In this document: piece after piece, positions 23,856-32,683 of the stretch | Layout: each line of letters opens with the position of its first letter | Position numbering within the stretch: position 1 is the stretch's first letter | Assembly: GCA_003142595.1 (NCBI GenBank) | Contig: PLMU01000003.1 | Location: 318,501-382,500, forward strand | Source of the DNA: Phycisphaerales bacterium | GTDB lineage: Bacteria; Planctomycetota; Phycisphaerae; Sedimentisphaerales; UBA12454 | Reading direction: 5' to 3' | Length of the DNA: 64,000 nucleotides | Translations under genes and position numbers: made by a program | The notes under the pieces: model-generated | Told to the model about the DNA's origin: nothing | The model's database searches: none | What the model saw: only the letters and a program-made list of their open reading frames with translations

Positions 23856-24485
23856 TTATAGGCCGATGAGAGATTTTGCAAGGTCAACGGCCGAAGCTGC
23901 ATCGGCGGCGTAGCCATCGGCGCCGATTTTGGTTGCGTAGGCCTGAGTAACGGGGGCACCGCCAATCATAGTTTTGGTAGAAAGACCAGCGGCCTTGACG
24001 GCCTTGACTGTCTTTTCCATCGAAGGCATTGTGGTTGTCAATAATGCGCTCATACCAATAAGTTTTGCATTAACTTCCTTTGCTTTGTCAGTAAATTTTT
24101 GGGCTGAAACATCGACGCCGAGGTCAATGACTTCGAAGCCGGCGCCTTTTAACAGCATCGCAACGAGGTTTTTGCCGATATCGTGCAAATCGCCCTGAAC
24201 GGTGCCGACGACGGCTTTTGCCAGAGGCTTGACCCCTGCTGCGATGAGCTTTGGCTCGAGAATGGCCATAGCGGCCTTCATCGCATAAGCGGCGATGAGA
24301 ACTTCGGGAATGTAAACTTCGTTATTTTTGAATCGCTCGCCGATGGTATTCATGCCGGCGACGAGACCTTTGTTGAGAATATCCGCGGGCGAAACGCCTT
24401 CGTTAATAGCGGCTTTTGTTATTTCGAGAGCTTTGGCCTGGTTACCAGTGATTACGGCTTCGCTTAATGCCTTTAAATCTGCCAT
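23856..24485 (-). CDS. Corrinoid (B12-binding) methyl-transfer protein
   Basis: 209 residues, the standard length. An N-terminal helical cap (residues 1-85) is followed by a Rossmann-like B12 domain with the base-off motif GDLHDIG (D-x-H-x-x-G) near 99-105, and SALLTTTM and GGAPVT further on that contact the corrin tail. It accepts methyl groups from a substrate-specific MtxB methyltransferase for transfer to tetrahydrofolate or a thiol. No methyltransferase or reactivase is adjacent, so its substrate is unknown. AAGGG precedes the ATG. Confidence 0.92.
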   Translation of the reverse strand: MADLKALSEAVITGNQAKALEITKAAINEGVSPADILNKGLVAGMNTIGERFKNNEVYIPEVLIAAYAMKAAMAILEPKLIAAGVKPLAKAVVGTVQGDLHDIGKNLVAMLLKGAGFEVIDLGVDVSAQKFTDKAKEVNAKLIGMSALLTTTMPSMEKTVKAVKAAGLSTKTMIGGAPVTQAYATKIGADGYAADAASAVDLAKSLIGL

Positions 24486-24709
24486 TGTTTACCCTTTTAT
24501 TAGAAAAAACAGAAATCCAATTCCACAAATTTGGGATTATTAAACAAAGTTTTATCAAAAGTATCAAGAAATATGTCAAAAGCCGTGTTTTTTTGACTGA
24601 ATTAAGGTATAAAACAACATATTATTAGCAATCTTATATATTTTTGCTCAAAATTTATGAAAATTACATTAAAATTCCGAAAAGAAGGACACCAGGATGA
24701 GATTTTGAA

Positions 24710-26881
24710 ATGAGCGACTATATAGTACTTGTAAAACAAGTTCCGGACATTACTCAGATAATGGACAACGCGTTCAATCTTGAGACCGGAACTTTAATCC
24801 GCGCAAGACTTGCCAGCGTAATCAATGAGCTCGATACGCAGGCGCTGGCGGTCGCAAACCGAATGAATCAATTGAGCGGCGGGGCGGGAAGAGTTATCGC
24901 GCTTTCAATGGGACCGCCAATGGCGGAGGAAGTGCTGCGATACAGCCTTGCACGGTGCGCAGATTCGGCGGTTCTTCTGACCGATAAGTCGCTGGGCGGA
25001 GCAGATACCTGCGCAACTGCTAACCCACTTGCCTCGGCGATACGAAAAATCACAAAGGAATTGCTCGGCGGTTCGACGGAGCTCACCACAGGCGGGTCGA
25101 AAGACTTTTATATCATAAGCGGAATGCAGTCGGTTGACGGAGATACGGCACAAGTGCCGGCGCAAATCGCCGAAGAACTTAAAATACCATGCGTCGCATA
25201 CGTAACCGATGTGGAATATAATCAGGGCAGATTCGAATTTACAAAAATTATCAGCGGAGGAAATCAAATTGTAGCTGCGCGTTCGACGCCGGCAGTTATT
25301 ACGGTGGCAAAATACGAATATTCGATGTTCGCGACTTTTGCCGGAACTCGCAAGGCAAATAATTTCAAATTGATACAATGGGGCGAAAAAGATATTAACG
25401 CTACGCACATCGGCATCAACGGGTCAAGGACGCGAGTCATATCCGTTTTCCCGCCTGGCAAAACCACAAGAAAATGCCAGCATATAATCGGTACGGACGA
25501 ACTTGCGAAGGAAATTGTCGAAAACTACGACAAATCACAGCAGCGGGACGAAAAAGAGACTGGCAATGGATATATTCTGCCATCCAAAAGAACAAATTTC
25601 TTCGACAGGCATTTCGAAGGCACTAAAAAAGAGAGCGAAGATTACAAAATTCTTGCCGATACACTTGAAAAACTTGGCATAAAAAAATTATCAGACATAA
25701 CAGAAGAAACAAAAGAGAAGATTCTAAGCCTGGCAGGGCAACATTTTCACAAGAATGCACTGGATGATATGCTCGAAGGATTAAAAGCCGCCGAGCCGAC
25801 ATACCAGGGGCAGGTATGGGTGGTTGCGGAAAACGACGAAGAAAAAATTCATCCTGCAACTTTCGAACTTGTCGGAAAGGCACGAAGTCTTGCCGATTCG
25901 CTTGAAACTAAAGTCGGCGTGGCAATCGCAGGTAAAAATATTCAATCGCTGTGCAAAAGTTTAATCGCAGCCGGCGCAGATGATATTTATGTTATTGAAA
26001 ATCCTCTTTTAGAAAATTTCGACCCGGTAGTTCACAAAAAAGTTTTGGCGGATGTAATCGCAAAATATTGGCCGCAGATTGTTTTGTATGCGGCAACGCC
26101 GCAAGGCAGAGTTCTTGCGCCGATGATTGCATACAGGCTCGGGTGCGGCCTGACGGCAGACTGCACCGGACTTGAAATAAAAGACAGCAGCAGAAAACAA
26201 CAGATAGCCGTCCTTATGCAGACAAGACCTGCGCTTGGCGGAAATGTGATGGCGACGATTTCTACAAAAGATTCCCACTGCCAAATGGCGACGGCGCGGC
26301 CGGGCGTGATGAAAAGACTTGAGCCGGACTCTTCGAGAAAAGGGAGAATAATAAGAGAGCCGGCAAATATCAACGAAACGGATTTAAGTTTGGATATTAT
26401 CAGGACGGAAAAAGCGGCGGGCAAAGTCCATCTGGACGCGGAGATTGTTGTCAGCGGCGGAAAAGGAATGCAGAGCAGAGATAACTATGAAAGCCTTGTA
26501 TCGCAGCTTGCGGAGGCACTGAGTAAAAAATTTAATACGTTTGTTGAAAAAGGCGCATCGCGAGCGGCGGTGGAACAGGGATTTGCCGAGAGAATTCATC
26601 AGGTCGGGCAGACCGGCACATCGATAGGACCGAAACTTTATATCGCACTGGGCATATCCGGCGCGATTCAGCATATGATAGGCGTAGCGAACAGCGATAT
26701 TATCGTGGCAATCAACAGCGACTCCAATGCTCCTATTTTCAAACATTGCGATTACTATATGATAGGAACGGCAGAAGAAATTGTGCCGCGGCTTGCGAAA
26801 AATATGAAAGAAAACCACGCTGCGATTATAGATTCCCGTCCCCCGATCACGGTCGAAGCTAAATTGACGAACAATATATGA
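24710..26881 (+). CDS. Fused electron transfer flavoprotein (EtfB-EtfA)
   Basis: 723 residues. Residues 1 to about 265 are EtfB (YIVLVKQVPDITQIM at the start, then the beta-subunit nucleotide domain). A charged linker of about 100 residues follows. About 375-723 are EtfA, ending with the FAD site: GASRAAVEQGF, VGQTG, GISGAIQH and INSDSNAPIF. The two subunits are normally separate genes. It carries electrons from flavin dehydrogenases to a quinone reductase. The next gene, overlapping by ATGA, is that reductase, so electron flow to menaquinone (or bifurcation, as in FixABCX) is likely. Confidence 0.93.
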   Translation: MSDYIVLVKQVPDITQIMDNAFNLETGTLIRARLASVINELDTQALAVANRMNQLSGGAGRVIALSMGPPMAEEVLRYSLARCADSAVLLTDKSLGGADTCATANPLASAIRKITKELLGGSTELTTGGSKDFYIISGMQSVDGDTAQVPAQIAEELKIPCVAYVTDVEYNQGRFEFTKIISGGNQIVAARSTPAVITVAKYEYSMFATFAGTRKANNFKLIQWGEKDINATHIGINGSRTRVISVFPPGKTTRKCQHIIGTDELAKEIVENYDKSQQRDEKETGNGYILPSKRTNFFDRHFEGTKKESEDYKILADTLEKLGIKKLSDITEETKEKILSLAGQHFHKNALDDMLEGLKAAEPTYQGQVWVVAENDEEKIHPATFELVGKARSLADSLETKVGVAIAGKNIQSLCKSLIAAGADDIYVIENPLLENFDPVVHKKVLADVIAKYWPQIVLYAATPQGRVLAPMIAYRLGCGLTADCTGLEIKDSSRKQQIAVLMQTRPALGGNVMATISTKDSHCQMATARPGVMKRLEPDSSRKGRIIREPANINETDLSLDIIRTEKAAGKVHLDAEIVVSGGKGMQSRDNYESLVSQLAEALSKKFNTFVEKGASRAAVEQGFAERIHQVGQTGTSIGPKLYIALGISGAIQHMIGVANSDIIVAINSDSNAPIFKHCDYYMIGTAEEIVPRLAKNMKENHAAIIDSRPPITVEAKLTNNI

Positions 26882-28530
26882 ACAAAACTTCAGTACTTAT
26901 TGTTGGAGCAGGGCCGGGAGGTTTATCTGCCGCTATCACATTAAAACATCAGCAACCGCAGGCCGAAATCTGCGTAATCGATAAGGCCGCCGAGCCGGGC
27001 AATCATAATATGTCGGGGGCGACGTTGGAAGCGGATGCACTGGCAACACTGCTTGAGCAGGCAGATAGAAACTGGAGACAGAGCGAACAGGCAAAAGAAA
27101 TTCTCGGATACAAGGTCGAAAAAGACAATGTAATGTTTTTCGCGGGGAAAAATTTCGCGTTCAATCTCGCTTTTTCTCTAAAGCCGGCAAAAGCACTTGG
27201 AATCGGTTTTGGGCAGATGAGCCATCAGGGAAATCACATCGTTTCGGTCAGCAAGCTTACAAAATGGCTGTGCAAAATCGCCAAAGATATGGGCGTTGAA
27301 GTATTACACGGGTTTTCCGCTGAAGATATTATTTACGATGAGAAAAAAAGTATCGCGACAGGCATAAAACTTGTCGACCAGGGACTGGACAAGCAGGGCG
27401 AAAAGCAGCCTAATTATGTCGCGGGCGAAATAATAAACGCTGATGTAATTATTCTTGCCGAGGGCTGCGACGGGCTTGTTACGGGAAAATTTATTGAAAA
27501 GGCGGGACTGGCCAGAAGGTCAAAACAGCTTTATTCGGTAGGAGTAAAAGAACTTGTCAAAGTCAGCGATGAGCAATTTAAAAAATTTACTACTGCGCGA
27601 GTTGTTCACGCGATGGGCTGGCCTTTGTGGACACCTGTTTTGGGGCCGGCAATGTTCGGCGGCGGAACAATGCATCCGGTCAGCGAAAACCATATCGCCG
27701 TTGGAATGATTGTCGGGCTCGACTGGAAATACTGCGATTTCAGTCCGCAGGATGCGCTGACAAATTTCAAAAATCACGGATTTGTGAAAAAATTCATCGA
27801 GGGCGGCACAATCGTTGAGGCGGGAGCGAAGATGATTCCTGAAAGCGGTTTTTTCTCGCTGCCGCGAAATCCACAGACAAGCGCCATCGGCAAGAGCAAT
27901 GTCATAATCATCGGCGACGCGGCGGGACTTGTCAATATGCTCAAGATTAAAGGCCTGCATAACGCGATAAAGTCCGGCATCGCGGCGGGACAAGCGGTTT
28001 CCCATTGCACAAATAATCTTACCGCTATCGCGTCGAAATATACCGAGCTGCTCAATATGTCAGGAGTAATGGAAGAGCTGAGAGATGCCGCGAAATTCAG
28101 GCAGACTGTGGCGAAATTGGGACCGCTGTTTGGATTTCCGCTGTCTGTTTTCGGCAGGAAGGTGCCGCTGTTTAAGGTTGAAGAAGATTATAAGGTTATG
28201 AGCGGCAGAAAATATAAATATAAACCTGCCAAGGAATACGACAAAGCTACATTTGCCTCCCTTGCAGGGACGCAGCACCGCGAAGAACAGCCGAGCCACC
28301 TGACGATAGTCAACCGCAATATCTGCGACCAGAAATGCATACCGAAATTTTATTCGCCGTGCATTACATTCTGCCCGGCAGGTGTGTATGAAACAGTGGG
28401 TCAGCAGGTAAAGCCCGCAAATCCGTCGAATTGTCTGCACTGCAAAACCTGCCAGAGAAAATGCCCGTTCGATAATATCCGCTGGACGGCACCTGAAGGC
28501 GGGGGCGGACCAAGATATAAGAATATGTAA
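26878..28530 (+). CDS. ETF:quinone oxidoreductase (FixC-like) with eight-cysteine C-terminus
   Basis: 550 residues. The N-terminal FAD-binding motif is GAGPGGLSAAI at 10-20, the AEGCDG and GDAAGLVN segments complete the flavin domain, and the C-terminus carries the ETF-QO ending TAPEGGGGPRY. Cysteines at 483, 487, 495, 499 and 519, 522, 525, 529 form two C4 sets, whereas typical ETF-QO has one cluster. This resembles FixC with a fused FixX ferredoxin, so it may bind two [4Fe-4S] clusters. It overlaps the EtfBA gene by 4 bases (ATGA). Confidence 0.92.
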   Translation: MNKTSVLIVGAGPGGLSAAITLKHQQPQAEICVIDKAAEPGNHNMSGATLEADALATLLEQADRNWRQSEQAKEILGYKVEKDNVMFFAGKNFAFNLAFSLKPAKALGIGFGQMSHQGNHIVSVSKLTKWLCKIAKDMGVEVLHGFSAEDIIYDEKKSIATGIKLVDQGLDKQGEKQPNYVAGEIINADVIILAEGCDGLVTGKFIEKAGLARRSKQLYSVGVKELVKVSDEQFKKFTTARVVHAMGWPLWTPVLGPAMFGGGTMHPVSENHIAVGMIVGLDWKYCDFSPQDALTNFKNHGFVKKFIEGGTIVEAGAKMIPESGFFSLPRNPQTSAIGKSNVIIIGDAAGLVNMLKIKGLHNAIKSGIAAGQAVSHCTNNLTAIASKYTELLNMSGVMEELRDAAKFRQTVAKLGPLFGFPLSVFGRKVPLFKVEEDYKVMSGRKYKYKPAKEYDKATFASLAGTQHREEQPSHLTIVNRNICDQKCIPKFYSPCITFCPAGVYETVGQQVKPANPSNCLHCKTCQRKCPFDNIRWTAPEGGGGPRYKNM

Positions 28531-28626
28531 AAACGAATTTAAGATTTAAGATTGAAAATTGAAGATTTAAGGAATGCTGCGCGGATTTAAAATTTGAGGA
28601 ATATGAAACCTATTTTTAATCGCTGA

Positions 28627-28652
28627 TCCGCCGTCGCCAAGGCTTTGGCGGA
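28627..28652. repeat. TCCGCC-GGCGGA palindrome, long-loop form
   Basis: TCCGCC and GGCGGA arms around a 14-base loop that itself has GCCAA/TTGGC, followed by CAAG. Same family as 28689-28703 and the nested hairpin at 1426-1439. Confidence 0.55.
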
Positions 28653-28688
28653 CAAGTTATACTGATTTAAATGATGTATAATTTAAAA

Positions 28689-28703
28689 TCCGCCTGAGGC
28701 GGA
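28689..28703. repeat. TCCGCC-TGA-GGCGGA palindrome
   Basis: Perfect 6-bp arms, loop of 3, followed by CAAG as in the copy 40 bases earlier. It lies just beyond the 3' end of the next minus-strand gene. Confidence 0.55.
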
Positions 28704-28715
28704 CAAGAATCAGCC

Positions 28716-29414
28716 TCAAGTTTCATCCGTGTGATTTTTAATATACAGGTTCCATATCCGCTCAAATAAAACGGATAGAACAGAAGGAATTAATGCACCT
28801 AAAACATAACTCGGGTAAAAACTTATTGCCATTCCAACATAAAACAAAAGAACCTTATTCTTTTCGAGCGATGGCAAAAAAATAATGACTAAATCACAGA
28901 GGTATTTACCAATAAATACAATAAATGTAAATGTAAAAACAAGCGTGGTAATAGTAAAAATCGAATATATCAGGACATGTGTGTTATGATAATTTTCAGG
29001 TATATTACTAATTTTGTCTATTTTCAATTCATCAGGGTTTTTAATTCTAACTATCCCATCTACTCCTATCATCAAGCAAGCAGTTATAAAAGCAAGCGGG
29101 AAAATTACTTTCCAGAACTCAGAAGGATTTATTAAAAATTTATCTGTCGCATACCAACACAAAGACAAAAAAAATAAAAACCATATTCCAAATAATATTC
29201 TGGCAAGTTTAATATTATATATGCGTAAAGAAAATATATATAAAAAAGGTATAAAAATTAATAGAATAAGGGGAAGTATATCTAAAGGAACAAAGGGTTT
29301 ACCTGCAACAATGCTTCTACACTCAATAAAACTACCACGAGCTACAATATAAATTGCCGCAAGTTTCCCAATCAATACATCTATTTCGTAATCTTTCGCA
29401 GGTAAAGAATTCAT
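28716..29414 (-). CDS. Hypothetical polytopic membrane protein
   Basis: About 232 residues, six or so hydrophobic segments, unusually AT-rich compared with neighbours. No domain is recognised. ATG 29414 has AAGAGA upstream; an ATG seven codons earlier is also in frame. It is alone on its strand between the ETF genes and a thioredoxin-like gene, in a region with several palindromic repeats. The base composition suggests recent acquisition, but this is only an impression. Confidence 0.6.
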   Translation of the reverse strand: MNSLPAKDYEIDVLIGKLAAIYIVARGSFIECRSIVAGKPFVPLDILPLILLIFIPFLYIFSLRIYNIKLARILFGIWFLFFLSLCWYATDKFLINPSEFWKVIFPLAFITACLMIGVDGIVRIKNPDELKIDKISNIPENYHNTHVLIYSIFTITTLVFTFTFIVFIGKYLCDLVIIFLPSLEKNKVLLFYVGMAISFYPSYVLGALIPSVLSVLFERIWNLYIKNHTDET

Positions 29415-29541
29415 AAGTTCTCTTTTATAAAACATTATATCATCAATAATTTCAATTTTTATTCCTCAAAGAGCGGAATAATTATAGTGTGAAAAACGGC
29501 GTAAAAGCAAGGAGAAAGATTTGAAATTTGAGATTTCAGAC

Positions 29542-29572
29542 GAAACCCCGCCTCAAGCGGCGGGGGCTAAAC
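29542..29572 (+). repeat. GAACCCC-stem-GGGGCTAA dispersed hairpin repeat, copy 7
   Basis: GAAA, CCCCGCC, loop TCAAGC, GGCGGGG, GCTAAAC. The left flank TTTGAGATTTCAGAC resembles the left flank of copy 3, so the repeat may extend beyond the hairpin. Confidence 0.7.
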
Positions 29573-29598
29573 ACGAAACGAATTTAAAATTTGAGAGG

Positions 29599-29618
29599 TT
29601 GCCCGCCAAGGCGGGCAA
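29599..29618. repeat. Perfect palindrome TTGCCCGCC-AA-GGCGGGCAA
   Basis: Nine-bp arms with a 2-base loop, 23 bases past the stop codon of the thioredoxin-like gene on its strand. It may serve as a 3' hairpin. Confidence 0.5.
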
Positions 29619-29640
29619 ACTTCGCAATGACGAGGTGTGT

Positions 29641-30243
29641 TTATTTAGGCAAATAATCTTCGAGAGTTGCGTTTTTGAAAAGTGTGTCATAATCATGGTA
29701 GCCCACGGAGACATTTTGGATTATGCCTTTGCGGTCTATGAAAAAGGTTGTCGGTATGGCCGAAACTCGAGAATATGGCGACGGCATTTTTTCTTCCATG
29801 GCAATAGGATAATTTATTTTGTAATCCCAGACGAATTTATTCAGAACACCTTTTTCTTCCTGCGCGATACCCATTATAAATAAATCATTTGCGCTGATAT
29901 TTTTTCGCAGTTCAACGAAATGCGGAATTTCGGCCACACAAGGCGGACACCAGGTCGCCCAGAAATCGAGAATGACTCTTTTGCCTTTGAGGGCGGAAAG
30001 CGTAATTTGAGTTCCCTGCAGGTCGGTAACGGTAAAATCAGGCGCTGTCTTACCAATCCATTGCTCAAACCCCGAGGCCGGCTCGAGAGGTTCAATTGAT
30101 TTCTGGTAATGATTAAAATAAAAATAAACGCCAATCACTAAACCGATGACCAACAGACGCCGAGCCCAGACGGCAATACTTTGCGGCGGCCTCTGGTTTT
30201 CTGCGGCCGGCGTTTGCTGCGGAATTTCATCCTGGTTTTCCAT
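29641..30243 (-). CDS. Membrane-anchored thioredoxin-like protein (TlpA/ResA type)
   Basis: 200 residues. A cytoplasmic proline/glutamine-rich start is followed by a membrane anchor near 28-45 and then an AhpC/TSA-like thioredoxin fold with the redox pair WCPPC (about 98-102), the preceding GKRVILDFWAT, and cis-proline in AIPTTFFID. It is exported-side facing and probably reduces disulfides, for example of haem-binding apocytochromes. No cytochrome biogenesis genes are adjacent. The start has only a weak purine-rich ribosome site. Confidence 0.9.
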   Translation of the reverse strand: MENQDEIPQQTPAAENQRPPQSIAVWARRLLVIGLVIGVYFYFNHYQKSIEPLEPASGFEQWIGKTAPDFTVTDLQGTQITLSALKGKRVILDFWATWCPPCVAEIPHFVELRKNISANDLFIMGIAQEEKGVLNKFVWDYKINYPIAMEEKMPSPYSRVSAIPTTFFIDRKGIIQNVSVGYHDYDTLFKNATLEDYLPK

Positions 30244-30291
30244 TTTTCGTCTTTCTATTTTTAAATTACGATTTTATGCCGGGACGTTTTA

Positions 30292-31449
30292 TTACAGACC
30301 CAGCTTCAGAATTTTTCGCACAGCTTTTGCGTCAATATCTCCGTTCTCACCTAATACGTCGCCTCTTTGGGCGAAACGAGCGACAACTTTTTCGGTTTCT
30401 TTTTGCGTTATACCGTAATCTTTAAAAGAAGTCGGCATTCCAATAGAATGAAAAAACTTAATTGTGTTTTTTATCGCAGCGGCGGCTTTTTGTTTTGTGC
30501 TGCCGGTCCGGACGCCATAGACGTTTTGGGCAAGTTTGGCCAGTTTTGCGGCTTTGTTGTTTATTTTATATTTCCAAATCGCAGGCAGAACAATGGCCAG
30601 CGTCTCGGCGTGAGCGAGGCCGAAAAAGGCGGTAAGCTCGTGGCCGATTCCGTGCGTGCTCCAGTCTCCTATAACGCCGCAGCTTAAAAGGCCGCACAGG
30701 GCCTGGGTCGCAGTCCACATAAAAGTCGCGCGGGCGTCATAATCTTTTTTTCCACTCATTACGGCCGGGGCGATATCGACAAGCGTTTTAAAAATCGCCT
30801 CAGCGTATCTATCCTGCAGGGGGGTATTCAAGTCAACCGTCGCATATTCTTCGGCGACGTGAACAAACGCATCGACGATGCCGTTGCGAAGCTGTTTTTT
30901 GTCGAGCGAGTATGTTGTAAGCGGGTCGAGTATGGAAAATTTCGGATAGGTGTGCGGGCTTCCGAAGGCCAATTTCTCGGTTGTGCTTAATTTTGAAATT
31001 ACCGCAAAGGTGTTCATCTCCGAACCTGTCGCAGGTAAAGTAAGAACTGTTCCCATTGGGATAGCGGATTTTACAGATTGTCCGCGGGATTTAATAATGT
31101 CCCAGGGGTCTTTGCCTTTGTATGGAATTCCTGCAGCGATGAATTTAGAGCCGTCAAGGACAGAGCCGCCGCCGACAGCGAGAATGAAATTAATTTTTTC
31201 TTTGCGACCAAGCCGGATTGCCTTAATGCAGGTTTCATAAGTCGGGTTCGGTTCAATACCGCCAAACTCGACAATCTTCCGCTTCTTCAGGGCGTTTTTA
31301 ACCTGTCTGTAAACGCCGTTTTTCTTTATTGAGCCGCCGCCGTAGGTTAAAAGCACTTTTGCGCCTGGCTCTACAAGCTCATTGATTTTGGCAATAGTGT
31401 TTTTTCCGAAGACAATTTTGACCGGATTGCAGTAAGTGAAATTTTGCAT
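30292..31449 (-). CDS. Iron-containing alcohol dehydrogenase (butanol dehydrogenase/YqhD type)
   Basis: 385 residues. It has the opening MQNF-x-NP-x-KIVFGKNT of the YqhD/BDH group, the coenzyme loop VGGGSVLDGSKF, ATGSEMN, and the metal-binding region with D in GIVDAFVHVAEEY and H in THGIGHELTAFFGLAHAE. It reduces aldehydes with NAD(P)H, a role common in fermenters. AAGGGAT precedes the ATG. It is not in an operon. Confidence 0.92.
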   Translation of the reverse strand: MQNFTYCNPVKIVFGKNTIAKINELVEPGAKVLLTYGGGSIKKNGVYRQVKNALKKRKIVEFGGIEPNPTYETCIKAIRLGRKEKINFILAVGGGSVLDGSKFIAAGIPYKGKDPWDIIKSRGQSVKSAIPMGTVLTLPATGSEMNTFAVISKLSTTEKLAFGSPHTYPKFSILDPLTTYSLDKKQLRNGIVDAFVHVAEEYATVDLNTPLQDRYAEAIFKTLVDIAPAVMSGKKDYDARATFMWTATQALCGLLSCGVIGDWSTHGIGHELTAFFGLAHAETLAIVLPAIWKYKINNKAAKLAKLAQNVYGVRTGSTKQKAAAAIKNTIKFFHSIGMPTSFKDYGITQKETEKVVARFAQRGDVLGENGDIDAKAVRKILKLGL

Positions 31450-31608
31450 ATTTAATATCCCTTATTAAGTAAGACCGATATTAATTAACGTATTTTGTGC
31501 AATTTTGCCAGAGGAAACGAGTATAATAATATTAATAAATTTATTTAAAAATAATTCATCTTTTCCGCATAGTTTTGTCGAACTGTTCATTAGGCTAAAA
31601 AATAAAAC
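31450..31608. other. AT-rich spacer upstream of the orphan RNA
   Basis: No gene. It must hold the alcohol dehydrogenase promoter on the minus strand; no clear -35/-10 pair was found for either direction. Confidence 0.35.
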
Positions 31609-31738
31609 ATGGCTCGAACGACCCGTTAAGGGTTATGTTTAGCTATGTCGGCTTATCCTTCTCGAAGCAACGCGGCAAGGCAGATGGTAAGAGGATAAAG
31701 CGGGCGAAACGCTAAAACGCAAAAACGAAAAGAGCCAT
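31609..31738 (+). ncRNA. Candidate orphan structured RNA
   Basis: A 130-base intergenic segment closed by ATGGCTC (31609-31615) with GAGCCAT (31732-31738). Inside are a hairpin ACCC-N5-GGGT (about 31621-31633), a stem GCTTATCCT with AGGATAAAGC (one bulge), and a purine-rich run with AACG spaced every 8 bases. A strong terminator follows at once. It does not resemble SRP RNA, tmRNA, RNase P or any riboswitch I know. Strand is inferred from the terminator's U tract; no good promoter was seen. Confidence 0.4.
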
Positions 31739-31747
31739 AAAACAAAA

Positions 31748-31779
31748 GGCGGAGCTTACAAAGCTCCGCCATTTTTTTT
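31748..31779 (+). terminator. Strong intrinsic terminator, possibly bidirectional
   Basis: GGCGGAGCTT-ACA-AAGCTCCGCC, a perfect 10-bp stem, then A and eight T on the plus strand. On the minus strand TTTTGTTTT follows, so it can also end the beta-hydroxyacid dehydrogenase transcript. Confidence 0.85.
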
Positions 31780-31796
31780 ATCATTTTAATTTCTCT

Positions 31797-32678
31797 TTAT
31801 TTTTTTTCGGCTAATTGGCGAATCATATCAAACAAGGCCTGCGTTCCATCTTTGCCTCTGCCTTGTTTTTGCAAGACGGTAAACAATTCTTTTACTAAAA
31901 CTGTGCCCGGCAGCGGCTGGCCGATTTTCTCGGCGTATTCCAAAACCAATTTTAAATCCTTGACCTGTAAATCGACCATAAAGGCGGGCTTAAAATCTCC
32001 GGCGATAACTTTCGGGCCGAGCACTTTCAGTAATGTGCTTCCTGCCGCGCCGGAAACTGTTGCTGCCAGAGTGGTTTGCAAATCGAGCCCTGCCTTTTTT
32101 GCGAACGCAAGTCCTTCGGCCATACTCATAATGTTATGAATTACCATAATTTGATTAGCGAGTTTTGTTATCTGTCCATATCCGGATGGGCCGCAATAAG
32201 TAATAGTTCTGCCCATTGCTTCAAAAACCGGACGAACTTTTTCGAAAGAATCTTTCGGGCCACCGGCCATTATAGAAAGTTTGCCTTCTATCGCGCCGAT
32301 TTGTCCGCCGCTGATCGGGGCATCTATTAAAACAACTTTTTTTTCTGAAAGGATTTTTGCCATTTGCTGCGTTTCGGCAGGCGAAATGGTTGACATATCA
32401 ATGCAAATAAGGCCGGGATGAGCGGATTCGATGACGCCATTTTTTCCCAGCAGAACTTCTTTTACGTCCGGCGTATCTGTAACACAGGTTATAACAACAT
32501 CGGCATTTTTTGCGGCTTTTGCGGGACTATCAGCCCAGAGTGCACCTGCGTTAATTACTTCCTGAGTTTTTAATTTTGTACGTGAGTTAATAGTTAATGG
32601 GAAATCGGCCTTAAGCAAGTTAAGGGCCATAGGCTTTCCCATTATTCCTATGCCGATAAAAGCAATTTTGAATTTCAT
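31797..32678 (-). CDS. Beta-hydroxyacid dehydrogenase (3-hydroxyisobutyrate/tartronate semialdehyde reductase family)
   Basis: 293 residues. NAD-binding GIGIMGKPMALNL at 8-20, substrate-binding DAPISGGQIGAIEGKLSIMAGG near 120-141, and catalytic Lys in GQITKLANQ. The C-terminal helical domain ends with the KDL-type segment LQVKDLKLVLEYA. It interconverts small hydroxy acids and semialdehydes; the exact substrate cannot be set by sequence alone. It starts 5 bases after a membrane protein gene and ends at the strong terminator at 31748-31779. Confidence 0.92.
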   Translation of the reverse strand: MKFKIAFIGIGIMGKPMALNLLKADFPLTINSRTKLKTQEVINAGALWADSPAKAAKNADVVITCVTDTPDVKEVLLGKNGVIESAHPGLICIDMSTISPAETQQMAKILSEKKVVLIDAPISGGQIGAIEGKLSIMAGGPKDSFEKVRPVFEAMGRTITYCGPSGYGQITKLANQIMVIHNIMSMAEGLAFAKKAGLDLQTTLAATVSGAAGSTLLKVLGPKVIAGDFKPAFMVDLQVKDLKLVLEYAEKIGQPLPGTVLVKELFTVLQKQGRGKDGTQALFDMIRQLAEKK

Positions 32679-32683
32679 TTTAA

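Noticed and set aside
24486-24709. Cobalamin riboswitch for the corrinoid gene
   Set aside because: No B12-box-like sequence was found in the divergent gap.
31609-31738. tRNA, tmRNA or 6S RNA
   Set aside because: CTCGAAC recalls a T-loop, but no cloverleaf, no CCA-proximal acceptor stem and no tmRNA or 6S features could be built.
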